A stretch of DNA of 64,000 nt, taken from positions 50,311 through 114,310 of IMG/VR virus record IMGVR_UViG_2162886007_000016; one strand, 5' to 3'. The notes under the pieces were generated by a model that was not told the DNA's origin, searched no databases, and saw only the letters and a program-made list of their open reading frames with translations. Origin of the DNA: a virus. A program made the position numbers and the translations under genes. Of this stretch, positions 36,883 to 44,975 are shown one piece after another (the first letter of the stretch is position 1; every line of letters starts with the position of its first letter).

Positions 36883-38811
36883 ATGAACCTCGCGCAGATC
36901 AAACGGAATCCAAGAGCAGCAGCCCAGGGTATGACTCTGGGCGAGTTGCGCAAGCTCCTCCAAAAGTTCGACTACGAGTACCACGACCAGAACAAGCCAA
37001 GCGTAGGCGACAAAGTGTACGACACCCTGCGCGATGTTCACGACGAACGCGCCAAGAAGCCGTATGCTCGCGTCGGCTCCAAATCCACTCATGTAGCGCG
37101 CCGCACTAAGCTGGCCGTTGCCATGGGTAGTCTCAGCAAACTCAAGCCCGGCTCGTCCGGGCTTTTGGCGTTCTTGGAAAAAGGCCCATTCGTTGTCAGC
37201 GACAAGGAAGACGGCATCAGCCTGCAGTTGGTGTATGAAAACCATGTGCTGGTGAAGGCAGTACAGCGCGGTGACGGCAAAATCGGCACTGATTCGTCTG
37301 GAGTAATCCCGGCGCTGAAAGTGCCGCATCGCGTCAAGCCGAAAGACCTGATTGTGCGTGTCGAGTTCACCATGAGTGAGCAGACCTTCAATCGGCATTT
37401 CAACAAGGAGAACGGTGGCGAGTACGACAACCCGCGTAACGGCGCTGGTGGCCTGCTCAACCGTAACCAACCGACGACCGCGATCACCAAGGTCAAGTGC
37501 ATTGCGCACGAAATCATGGCTGGTCCAAATGCTCGCGTTGCACCCTCCAAGCAGTTTGCATACCTCAAAGCTCTGGGCTTCGACGTAGTGCCACACAAGG
37601 TCTACCCGAAACTCAACGAGACCATCCTCACGAATCTCCTGAACATCCGTCGCACTCGCGCCAAGCGTGCAATCGACGGCATCGTGGTTGCACAAGACCG
37701 CTCGTACACCGTTGTCGGCAAGTATCCAACGCACTCCTTCGCCTTCAAGATCAACGATCTGGAAGCTGCTGTGGAAGTACCTGTGCTGGACGTCGAGTTC
37801 AACGAGTCGCGCTATGGTCGCTTGGCACCACGCATCCTGATCAAGCCAACTCGCATTGGCGGCGTCATGGTCGAGCACTTCACTGGGCACAACGGGTTCT
37901 ACATCGAGCACGGTTACACGTCGAAGCTCAAAGGCTCCAAGATTCCATACGAGCCACGCCCGATCAACAAAGGCGCGATCATCCGTTGCGTGCGCTCTGG
38001 TGACGTGATCCCGTACATCGTGGAAGTCGTCAAGGCAGCCAAGAAGCCTGCACAACCAAGTGTCGCGTTCGAGTCTGATGGTGTGCATTACTACGCCACA
38101 GAAGGCGGTGACGACCGTAAAGCCAAGTCGCTGCTCAACTTCTTCACGGCCCTTGAAGTGGATGGGTTGAAGCGTGGTACCATCGACATTCTGATCGACA
38201 ATGGCTTCACCACGATCAAGAAGATCATCAACGCCACGGCAGCCGACTTCGAGGAGATTCCTCGTTTCGGTCACTCCAAAGCCGTGACGCTGGAGCGCAA
38301 CATCCGTAACAGTCTTGCCAAGAATGCAACACTCGCCAAGCTCGGCGCAGGCAGTGTGCTCTTCGGTGATAAGTTCGGTGAGTCTCGCCTGAGTGATCTG
38401 TTCAAAGCCCTCCCAGGTATCGTCTATGCGGACTGGAGTGAGAAGCGCATGATCGAGGAGATTCAGCGCGTCAAGGGCTTCAAGGAATTGGCTGTCACCG
38501 CAGCGAAGGTGATGCCCAAATTCCGCCTGTTCCTGAAGAAGCTGGACGTCAAGGTTGTGCAGCCTAAGCAGACCCGTATCACGGGCCACGCAATGCGTAA
38601 CATGGCTGTCCTGTTCACCTCTGTACGCGATAAAGAACTGGCTGAATGGATCGTGGCGAATGGTGGAAAGATGGCATCCAGTGCCAAATCTGCTAATTTA
38701 CTCATTGTGAAAGACGAGTACGTATCCAACAACAAGACGGAATATGCCAAGGACAACGATATCCCAGTCATGTCCGTCGACAAGTTCAGAACCAAGTACA
38801 AGGTGCCCTAA
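36883..38811 (+). CDS. ligA: NAD-dependent DNA ligase (LigA-type) without zinc finger
   Basis: A 642-residue ligase. The Ia-like N terminus (FDYEYHDQNKPSVGDKVYD) for NMN handling is followed by the adenylation motif KEDG with K108, RGDG, PRNGAGG, and an OB-fold/GDVIPYIVEVV segment. A helix-hairpin-helix region (FEEIPRFGHSKA) and a C-terminal BRCT domain (GGKMASSAKSANLLIVKDE) complete the order. Where other LigA enzymes have four zinc-binding cysteines after the OB-fold, this protein has none (FESDGVHYYATEGGDDRKAK). It seals nicks using NAD+. It lies in the structural region rather than in the replication operon. Confidence 0.85.
   Translation: MNLAQIKRNPRAAAQGMTLGELRKLLQKFDYEYHDQNKPSVGDKVYDTLRDVHDERAKKPYARVGSKSTHVARRTKLAVAMGSLSKLKPGSSGLLAFLEKGPFVVSDKEDGISLQLVYENHVLVKAVQRGDGKIGTDSSGVIPALKVPHRVKPKDLIVRVEFTMSEQTFNRHFNKENGGEYDNPRNGAGGLLNRNQPTTAITKVKCIAHEIMAGPNARVAPSKQFAYLKALGFDVVPHKVYPKLNETILTNLLNIRRTRAKRAIDGIVVAQDRSYTVVGKYPTHSFAFKINDLEAAVEVPVLDVEFNESRYGRLAPRILIKPTRIGGVMVEHFTGHNGFYIEHGYTSKLKGSKIPYEPRPINKGAIIRCVRSGDVIPYIVEVVKAAKKPAQPSVAFESDGVHYYATEGGDDRKAKSLLNFFTALEVDGLKRGTIDILIDNGFTTIKKIINATAADFEEIPRFGHSKAVTLERNIRNSLAKNATLAKLGAGSVLFGDKFGESRLSDLFKALPGIVYADWSEKRMIEEIQRVKGFKELAVTAAKVMPKFRLFLKKLDVKVVQPKQTRITGHAMRNMAVLFTSVRDKELAEWIVANGGKMASSAKSANLLIVKDEYVSNNKTEYAKDNDIPVMSVDKFRTKYKVP
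38691..38700 (+). promoter_or_regulatory. Possible internal promoter motif TGCTAATTTA
   Basis: The same ten bases found upstream of the tail sheath gene occur inside the 3' end of the ligase gene, 111 bases before the first of the four tagged basic proteins. They encode SANL using AAT and TTA in a gene otherwise rich in G/C-ending codons. It could drive the 38811-41993 group; it could also be chance. Confidence 0.3.
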
Positions 38812-39230
38812 TGGCCAAGATTCTCATTGGTGCTGACGATAGCTTCAAGGCCGTTGCGTCCGACGACGATCCGGACTGGAAGACGATTCAGAAGCACCCG
38901 TATTACAAACACGCGACGGAGATTCTCCACTCGGAGGGTCTTCGTCCTAAGGGTGTGCGTGGCTACCCGCGACTCATGGAGTTGCTGAACGGTTACGACA
39001 ACACGCACGACAAGAAGGCTTTGGTCACCACCGACTCGAAAGCCGTCCAGCACTTGAAGCGCGACCTGGCCAGTGGCTTGGAGAAGCTCAAGGTTGCTCG
39101 CGCCCGCCTCGCCAAAATGCCTGACAGTGCCGATGAAGCAGCACACGACGACGCAGCTCGCGAAGTCCGCAACGCTCAGCAGTACGTCGATGGTATCCGC
39201 AAAGGCCTCTCCCGCCTTAAGAAAATCTAA
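38811..39230 (+). CDS. Tagged basic protein 1 (DDSF N-terminal motif)
   Basis: A 139-residue protein with N terminus MAKILIGADDSFKAVA, the first of four consecutive proteins sharing this leader. The rest is helical and basic with a coiled-coil-like C-terminal half (residues 80-139). Here the residue after SF is Lys instead of Glu, so if the leader is cleaved after SFE in the others, this one may be retained or cleaved differently. The start overlaps the ligase stop (TAATG). See the finding on the shared tag. Confidence 0.65.
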   Translation: MAKILIGADDSFKAVASDDDPDWKTIQKHPYYKHATEILHSEGLRPKGVRGYPRLMELLNGYDNTHDKKALVTTDSKAVQHLKRDLASGLEKLKVARARLAKMPDSADEAAHDDAAREVRNAQQYVDGIRKGLSRLKKI

Positions 39231-39240
39231 GGAGTTATTC

Positions 39241-40338
39241 ATGGCACTTCTCACCATTCGCGCCGACGGCTCCTTCGAGGCCCTCGCGATGCAAGATACC
39301 TACGCGTCCAAGATCAAGGCGTTCAAGGCCCTCATCAAGTCTACCCAGACTGGCATCAAAGAGCGCAAAAAGAAAGTCGAGCCGTTGAAGCGTATTGCTG
39401 CGCTCAAGCTGCGCCTGCAGCACGTACCACCAAGCCAGAAAGAATCCATCCGCAGCAAGATCAGCGCTGAGCGTCAGAAGCACTCCCTGTCCACCAAGGA
39501 CACCGTGCTGGGTATGCAGCGTCAGATCACCCGTCTCGAAGGTCAGATCACCAAGCACGAAGACCGTATCGCTCGACTGACTCAACAGGAAGCTGATGCC
39601 AAAGAGCGTGCCAAGGTACGCAAGGCCAAAGAAGCCTTGACACCCAAGCAGCCAAAAGTAAACATCGGCGGTCCCGGCATCGGTGGTGCTGGTGCGAAGA
39701 TTCCACGCACTCCGAAAGATCCTGCTGCCAAGTTCGCGCAGCAGGCCAAGACCGCATCTGGCAAGTTGAAGCACACCATCAAGGTGACTCTCGACAAACA
39801 CGAAGCTCAGGCACTCAAGCCTGCGCCGAAGCCAGCAGTCAAGCCGACCGCGTCGACCGTGAAGCCTACCAAGGTGCTCACTCACAAAGACGACAAGAAC
39901 GCTACCGCGATCAAGAACACCCTGACCAAAATCTACGCGCTCAAGAAAGAGCTGGCGAACGCCACTCCGACCAAGAAGCCACACATGCAAGCCGATCTGG
40001 CGAAGCTGCGCGGTGCGCTGCGTGAATTGCGTAAGGGTGCGACTGCCGAAGGTAAGCCGAAGCTGCCAGCCGAAGTCAACGGTCGCCGCGTCAAGCAAGT
40101 GAAGCCTGTCAAGCCGGTTGCTGTTCCTACTCCGAAGACCAAGAGCATGGGTACCATGCCAGCAGCGCGTGCCAAGCTGGAGCGGATGCTGGAGAAAGCC
40201 AAGGCTGAGGCCAAAGACCTGCGCAAGCGCGTCACCGCAGCCAAAGGTCAGGGTCCGCTGTACGGTAAGCTGAGCATTCAACTGCAAAGCCTGAACGCCA
40301 AGATCGTTCGCCTCGAAGGCAAGATCAAGCAGAAGTAA
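39241..40338 (+). CDS. Tagged basic protein 2 (DGSFE N-terminal motif)
   Basis: A 365-residue, Lys/Ala-rich protein starting MALLTIRADGSFEALA. Two coiled-coil-like regions (residues 20-130 and 290-365) flank a Pro/Lys-rich, probably disordered middle (PKPAVKPTASTVKPTK). The isoelectric point is clearly high. The pattern (short shared leader ending in SFE, then a basic helical body) fits internal head proteins that travel with DNA. AAGGAG is 7 bases before ATG 39241. A weak hairpin follows the gene. Confidence 0.65.
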   Translation: MALLTIRADGSFEALAMQDTYASKIKAFKALIKSTQTGIKERKKKVEPLKRIAALKLRLQHVPPSQKESIRSKISAERQKHSLSTKDTVLGMQRQITRLEGQITKHEDRIARLTQQEADAKERAKVRKAKEALTPKQPKVNIGGPGIGGAGAKIPRTPKDPAAKFAQQAKTASGKLKHTIKVTLDKHEAQALKPAPKPAVKPTASTVKPTKVLTHKDDKNATAIKNTLTKIYALKKELANATPTKKPHMQADLAKLRGALRELRKGATAEGKPKLPAEVNGRRVKQVKPVKPVAVPTPKTKSMGTMPAARAKLERMLEKAKAEAKDLRKRVTAAKGQGPLYGKLSIQLQSLNAKIVRLEGKIKQK

Positions 40339-40347
40339 GACCCAGAT

Positions 40348-40370
40348 AGCGGCTCGCAATGGGCCGCTTT
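40348..40370 (+). terminator. Weak hairpin between tagged proteins 2 and 3
   Basis: AGCGGC pairs with GCCGCT across a 9-base loop and is followed by TTTCC. The stem is short and the T-tract minimal, so it may attenuate rather than stop transcription. Confidence 0.4.
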
Positions 40371-40395
40371 CCATAAGACCAAGGAATAGCACAGC

Positions 40396-41121
40396 ATGGG
40401 CAAGATCATCATTTTCTCGGACGACTCCTTCGAGGCTGTCGCCGCACGTGCACCGAGTTCCATCGGTGAGCACAAGCAGCACGTCACCAATCTCACCAAA
40501 GACTTGAAGATCGCCAAGGATATCAAGAAGCAACGCACTGCCGAAGAAAAGGCACGCAGTCTGCTGGCAAAGCTCAAGCATGCTCCAAAGGTTGCAGGTA
40601 ACATCGCCAAGCGCGACAAGGCAAAACAAGACGTAGCGAATGCCAAAGAGCAAGTGCGTGCGCTCAAAGGCAAACTGTCGAATCAGCGCCACACTGATCC
40701 TGACGAAGTCGCTCAGAAACTGGCACACGCCAAAGAAGCAGCGAAAGCATTTGGTGCCACGGTGCGTACCGCATCAAAAGAACACGCTGCCGGTCGCCAG
40801 GCTCTGCGCAAAGATGTTCTCAAGGATAAAGAAGGCTCCATCAAGACCTTGCAGAAACACATCCGTGCGATGGAGAAAGCGAATCAGGACGGCAAAGGCA
40901 ACGAGGATGATCTGCTCACTCGTATCAGCCGGGCCAAGCGCGACATTCGTGACCTCGAAGCCGGTAAGGCTCCTGCCCTGATTTACAGCGCCCACCTGTT
41001 TGAGAAGAAGAAAGCGACCAAAGCCGCGGGCAAGAAAAAGCCCGGCGTTACCAGCAGCCTGAAGTCCAGCCTCAAGCGCAAAGACGCCATGCGCCGTGCT
41101 CGCGTCGGCTATAATAGCTGA
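40396..41121 (+). CDS. Tagged basic protein 3 (DDSFE N-terminal motif)
   Basis: A 241-residue protein starting MGKIIIFSDDSFEAVAA, then a Lys/Ala/Arg-rich body that is almost wholly helical (residues 20-190), ending in a basic tail (SSLKSSLKRKDAMRRARVG). The first 13 residues are identical to those of the next protein. It is predicted to bind DNA non-specifically by charge. AAGGAA precedes the ATG. Confidence 0.65.
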   Translation: MGKIIIFSDDSFEAVAARAPSSIGEHKQHVTNLTKDLKIAKDIKKQRTAEEKARSLLAKLKHAPKVAGNIAKRDKAKQDVANAKEQVRALKGKLSNQRHTDPDEVAQKLAHAKEAAKAFGATVRTASKEHAAGRQALRKDVLKDKEGSIKTLQKHIRAMEKANQDGKGNEDDLLTRISRAKRDIRDLEAGKAPALIYSAHLFEKKKATKAAGKKKPGVTSSLKSSLKRKDAMRRARVGYNS

Positions 41122-41138
41122 CTCACAAGGAACCAATC

Positions 41139-41993
41139 ATGGGTAAGATCATCATTTTCTCGGACGATTCGTTCGAGTCGGTTTCGGCAGCGAAGCCTAC
41201 GGACCTAAAAGGTCACCAAGAGCGCGTCAAGGAACTCAAACGTGACGTGTCCATTGCGACCAAAATCGCAGGCAAGCAAAGAGCGCTCAAGAAGCAGCAC
41301 GATGCGTGGTTGGTTGTTCGCCAATCCACTGCACATCCGAAGAAGGCCGAGAAGCTCGCTGCACTCAGCACCAAGGTCAAAGCGCTGCGTGCAGATATCA
41401 AGGAGCTTAAGGCGGGCTTGTCCTCTTCTCGCCACGCTGATTTGGACAAGGCACACGCGGCTCTGACCAAAGCCCAGCAGGCGAAAGCTGACCACTCCAA
41501 AAAGCATCTGCCGCGCAATCAGAAGACTCAACGTGCCGGTGATTCGACCAAGGTTAAGCGCAGCGAGACCAAGCACGCCACACCGTCTGTGACCAAAGCT
41601 GCTGGCATCAAGCTCGCGGGTCTGCCTGCAGGCACCAAGCGCAACGTGCAAGCGCTCGCCAAGATGAAAGACCATCACGAAATGGTTGCTGCCGTCGCCG
41701 CAGGCAAGGTAAGTCCAAACGGCATGGGCAACTCGTCTTCCGTACGCGCTGCTGGTCGTATGATCGCGCAGCACCTGTCACCGGCTGAGCTTGCCAAGGT
41801 CCACAAGATCAGCAAGCAACACGAGGCGTCTCTGAGCAAGATTCGCAACGAGGCGGGTTCGCCAGTTCGTGAAGGTAAGCTGAACCAAAAGACCTTGGCC
41901 AAGCTGAATGACTCGGGTCTGTTCAAAACCAAACTCGAAGAGCCGCACAAGGCGATCAACCTGATCAACGGCATTACCGCAGCCAAGCCTTAA
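41139..41993 (+). CDS. Tagged basic protein 4 (DDSFE N-terminal motif)
   Basis: A 284-residue protein starting MGKIIIFSDDSFESVSA, sharing its first 13 residues with the preceding protein while the bodies differ. Residues 25-125 are basic and coiled-coil-like; residues 140-284 look more globular, with small helices and Gly/Ser loops. Sharing of only the leader indicates a functional tag rather than simple duplication. The ATG follows AAGGAACC. Confidence 0.65.
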   Translation: MGKIIIFSDDSFESVSAAKPTDLKGHQERVKELKRDVSIATKIAGKQRALKKQHDAWLVVRQSTAHPKKAEKLAALSTKVKALRADIKELKAGLSSSRHADLDKAHAALTKAQQAKADHSKKHLPRNQKTQRAGDSTKVKRSETKHATPSVTKAAGIKLAGLPAGTKRNVQALAKMKDHHEMVAAVAAGKVSPNGMGNSSSVRAAGRMIAQHLSPAELAKVHKISKQHEASLSKIRNEAGSPVREGKLNQKTLAKLNDSGLFKTKLEEPHKAINLINGITAAKP

Positions 41994-42038
41994 GCCTTAA
42001 CCGCTATCTCCATGAGAAGCTAACCCGGAGTTACCCGA

Positions 42039-43316
42039 ATGAAACTCGCCGTATACGCAATTGCAAAGAACGAAGCCAAGCACGTCGCTCGCTGGTTTGA
42101 AGGCGTCAAGGACGCTGACGAAATCGTCGTGCTGGACACTGGCTCGACAGATGGTACCCAGCAGGCGCTCAAGTCGCTGGGTGTCAAAGTCAGCTCCATG
42201 GCATTTGAACCCTTCCGATTCGACACGGCGCGTAACTCCGCCATGAACCTCGTCAGCATGGATGTGGACTACTGCATGTTCATTGACCTTGACGAGGTCA
42301 TGGAGCCGGGAAGCATTACCAAGATCAAGGAACTGATCTCCAACCGTTCGCACCATATGTACGCGGTGCGTCTGGTCTTCCAATACGATGAAGCGCGCAA
42401 GCCCATCGTCTCCTATCTGCGCGAAGCAATCCACACGCGCCACGGCTTCTACTGGAAGTATCCCGTGCATGAGCTCCTCGCGTGCTACGAGAATTACACG
42501 TACAAGGAACTTCCGATCGACGTATTCCACGAGCCAGACAACGACAAGCCACGTTCGTCCTACCTTGAACTCCTGCAAAAGGGTGTCGAGGAGAATCCAG
42601 ACGACGCACGCATGGTCCAGTATCTCGGCCGTGAGTTCATGTACCAGGGTCAATATTTCGACGCGATCATGTGGCTCAAGAAGCACATCGAAATCGAAAC
42701 CCATGGTCCGTTCCGTTCTGAGTCTGCGCTGTACATCGCCCAGTGCTACTTCGCCATGGATGGTCAACTGGAAGAAGCGCTCAACGAATGCGAAGCGTGG
42801 CACTATCGCGCAATCGCCGAGTTCCCAAGCGCCCGTGAGCCCTTCTGCGCGCTCGCCTTCTTGTACTTCCAGTGTGGCCAATACGAGCCTTGCATTGGCA
42901 TGCTCCGTAACGCCCTGCGCGTCGAGACTCAGCCTCAGGTGAGCATGATCCATCGGGATGAATACTACCAGCACTGGCCGTATCACCTGCTCGCCGTCTG
43001 CTACTTCTCTCTTGGCCAGATGACCCGAGCCAAAGAAAACATTCAACACGCAATGAAGCTGGCGCCCAAGATCGACGGCCGCCTGGCGAACGATATTGCC
43101 ACAATCATGGGATTCCAAAATGCTCCTCGTCAGCCTATCGCTAGCAGCGCCGCAGAAGCGCCTGAACAAGGACGACTTCCTGAGACTGGGGACGTCGGGC
43201 CAGAAGAAGTATCTGGAGAAGTATCCCAAGAGCAAGCACAGGTTCCTGCTCAAGGGCAAGACGATAAAGAAGGGGCACACCGAGCCAGTCAAGCAGCGTC
43301 GCCTGACGCGGACTGA
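42039..43316 (+). CDS. Family 2 glycosyltransferase with TPR-like repeats
   Basis: A 425-residue protein. Residues 1-100 are a GT-A fold: AVYAIAKNEAKHVARW, IVVLDTGSTDGT and the metal-binding DLDE in CMFIDLDEVMEP. From about residue 185 to 355 there are TPR-like helical pairs (YLGREFMYQGQYFDA, AQCYFAMDGQLEEA, FLYFQCGQYEPC). Such enzymes transfer a sugar from a nucleotide-sugar to a protein, glycan or modified DNA base. The acceptor is unknown; the phage may decorate its own virion or host surface. The last 65 residues, read in the 197-base overlap with the next gene, are low-complexity Glu/Gln/Pro and probably not a folded part. CCGGAG precedes the ATG. Confidence 0.8.
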   Translation: MKLAVYAIAKNEAKHVARWFEGVKDADEIVVLDTGSTDGTQQALKSLGVKVSSMAFEPFRFDTARNSAMNLVSMDVDYCMFIDLDEVMEPGSITKIKELISNRSHHMYAVRLVFQYDEARKPIVSYLREAIHTRHGFYWKYPVHELLACYENYTYKELPIDVFHEPDNDKPRSSYLELLQKGVEENPDDARMVQYLGREFMYQGQYFDAIMWLKKHIEIETHGPFRSESALYIAQCYFAMDGQLEEALNECEAWHYRAIAEFPSAREPFCALAFLYFQCGQYEPCIGMLRNALRVETQPQVSMIHRDEYYQHWPYHLLAVCYFSLGQMTRAKENIQHAMKLAPKIDGRLANDIATIMGFQNAPRQPIASSAAEAPEQGRLPETGDVGPEEVSGEVSQEQAQVPAQGQDDKEGAHRASQAASPDAD

Positions 43317-44574
43317 GTACGACGGCCTCAGCGATAAGGCGAAAGCCAAGTACGATGAACGCTACCCAAAGAGCCGTCACAAGCCTCGCTTCAAAGGCGG
43401 CAAGGGTCGCGTGCAGGATACCAAGATCAGCACCAAAGAGTCTCGCAAGGATCGCACCAAGCGCTCCAAGGAGAACATGGCAGAGGTCGATAAGCAGCGC
43501 AAGATTCTCACCGATGACGGCGCTGGCGTTATCAATCGCGAGTCCGTGAAGGCTCTGGAGAACATCAAGCCAGAGCACTTGAAGCGCGGTGCCAACAACA
43601 TCGACGAGAACCGCGACGAGATTCACGACGTGGTCGATGCCAAGGCGAAAGACAAGCCACACCTGTTCGATCGTGGCCTGGGTGCTGTGCGTGACTTGAT
43701 GCAAGGTGACGCGGCATCCACGCATGACGATGACAACCGCAGCGAAGGCGATAAGGAGACTGACCCTGATCGCCAAGCAGTAGACGCTGACGGCCAGCCA
43801 GAGTTCGACGCTGACGGCAAACCCATCACCGAAGGTGACAAGGCCAACGACCCTGAACTCAGCGACGACGCTGATGAGGAAGAAGAGGACGAGGAGGAAG
43901 ACAAGAAGTCCAAGAAGAAAAAGAAGAAGGGCAAGAAGGATAAGAAAGGCGGCAAGGGTCACAAGGACAAGAAGAAACAGCGCGATGGTAAAGCCGTGCT
44001 GGGCTTCGTTGTCAAAGCTGCCATCTTGGGTGCTGGTGTCACGATGCTTGCACTCGGCGCTGGCCCACTGGGGATGATCGTTGCACGCGGCCTGCTCGAT
44101 ACCTGGGAAGACTTTAAAGGCATCGCATCGACCGCGGCTGATGGTAACATGACTCCTGAAGAGCAGAACTACCAGACAGTCAACGAAATCATCACGCAAA
44201 CCCAGAGCTACCTACGCAACATGGATATGGACGACCTGCACGCCCAATCGAAGGAGATGTTCAGCGCCATCGCATCTTCTCACGTGGACGTTTACGGCAC
44301 AGTGTTCAACGCAGCACTGCCGATTGTCGGTGAACGCCCGAAAGGTATTCCCGGCAAGAGCTTCTACGGACACAGTAGCGTGGACCTGAAGACACTCGCA
44401 ACTACCTTCGAGAAGGCATTGAGTTCCCAAGGTATCTTGCGTGAGCGAGACCACGTAACTGACCCAGGTGAAGAGACCTACCTCTTCTACACCTCGGGTC
44501 CTAATCGCACGATTGTTGCGGTTGGAATGAACGAAGACCACGGTCTCTACCACGTATCTTTCCTCAACTGGTGA
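43120..44574 (+). CDS. Charged protein with one hydrophobic segment and YPKSKH repeats
   Basis: A 484-residue protein starting at ATG 43120 inside the glycosyltransferase gene. Residues 20-85 contain two related repeats ending in YLEKYPKSKHRF and YDERYPKSRHKP. A mid region of alternating acidic (EEEEDEEED) and Lys-rich (KKKKKKGKKDKKGGKG) stretches precedes a single hydrophobic segment of about 35 residues (near residues 300-335, FVVKAAILGAGVTMLALGAG). The C-terminal 140 residues are globular. It could be membrane-associated or an ejected internal virion protein whose hydrophobic segment inserts into the cell membrane. Both are inference. Confidence 0.6.
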   Translation: MLLVSLSLAAPQKRLNKDDFLRLGTSGQKKYLEKYPKSKHRFLLKGKTIKKGHTEPVKQRRLTRTEYDGLSDKAKAKYDERYPKSRHKPRFKGGKGRVQDTKISTKESRKDRTKRSKENMAEVDKQRKILTDDGAGVINRESVKALENIKPEHLKRGANNIDENRDEIHDVVDAKAKDKPHLFDRGLGAVRDLMQGDAASTHDDDNRSEGDKETDPDRQAVDADGQPEFDADGKPITEGDKANDPELSDDADEEEEDEEEDKKSKKKKKKGKKDKKGGKGHKDKKKQRDGKAVLGFVVKAAILGAGVTMLALGAGPLGMIVARGLLDTWEDFKGIASTAADGNMTPEEQNYQTVNEIITQTQSYLRNMDMDDLHAQSKEMFSAIASSHVDVYGTVFNAALPIVGERPKGIPGKSFYGHSSVDLKTLATTFEKALSSQGILRERDHVTDPGEETYLFYTSGPNRTIVAVGMNEDHGLYHVSFLNW

Positions 44575-44627
44575 CTCCATGCAAATCATGCTGATCCTCG
44601 CAACTGCCCTCGTTTAACGGAGGCTAT

Positions 44628-44975
44628 ATGGAGCGAATCCGTTACCGCTGCGATAAAGCGGAAATGCGTAAGCCGATCGCGCTGCGCAAGACGTGGCACG
44701 TTCTCCTGGGTGACAAGCAGATCGCAACGATCAGCACTCGGGAAGAACCGTCAACCGATCATAGTCACTCGCTGCGCATCTGGACTGCTAAGGTGCACGG
44801 CGGGGAGTTTGATCCGTTCGACTTCCCGCATGTGGACGAAGATGATGAAGGTGAGAGACTGCGCCCTCACGTCACACTCGCAGGCGGACAGCCGTTTCTC
44901 ATTAACCCACAACCCATGACCATGAAAGAAGCGCGGTCGTGGGTTAAGCACGTAGTCCAAAGGGGCGACCGATGA
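44628..44975 (+). CDS. Unknown small protein
   Basis: A 115-residue protein with an acidic, His-containing middle (FDPFDFPHVDEDDE) and no recognised motif. ACGGAGG is well spaced before the ATG. The stop overlaps the start of the prohead-protease-like gene by ATGA, so the two are coupled. Confidence 0.55.
   Translation: MERIRYRCDKAEMRKPIALRKTWHVLLGDKQIATISTREEPSTDHSHSLRIWTAKVHGGEFDPFDFPHVDEDDEGERLRPHVTLAGGQPFLINPQPMTMKEARSWVKHVVQRGDR

Noticed and set aside
41110-41115. Perfect TATAAT hexamer before tagged protein 4
   Set aside because: It overlaps the end of the previous coding sequence and no -35 hexamer is seen at 16-18 bases upstream; tight spacing suggests co-transcription.
44579-44617. 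Tiny hydrophobic frame MQIMLILATALV between two genes
   Set aside because: Only 12 codons, without a distinct ribosome binding site; too short to support as a gene.
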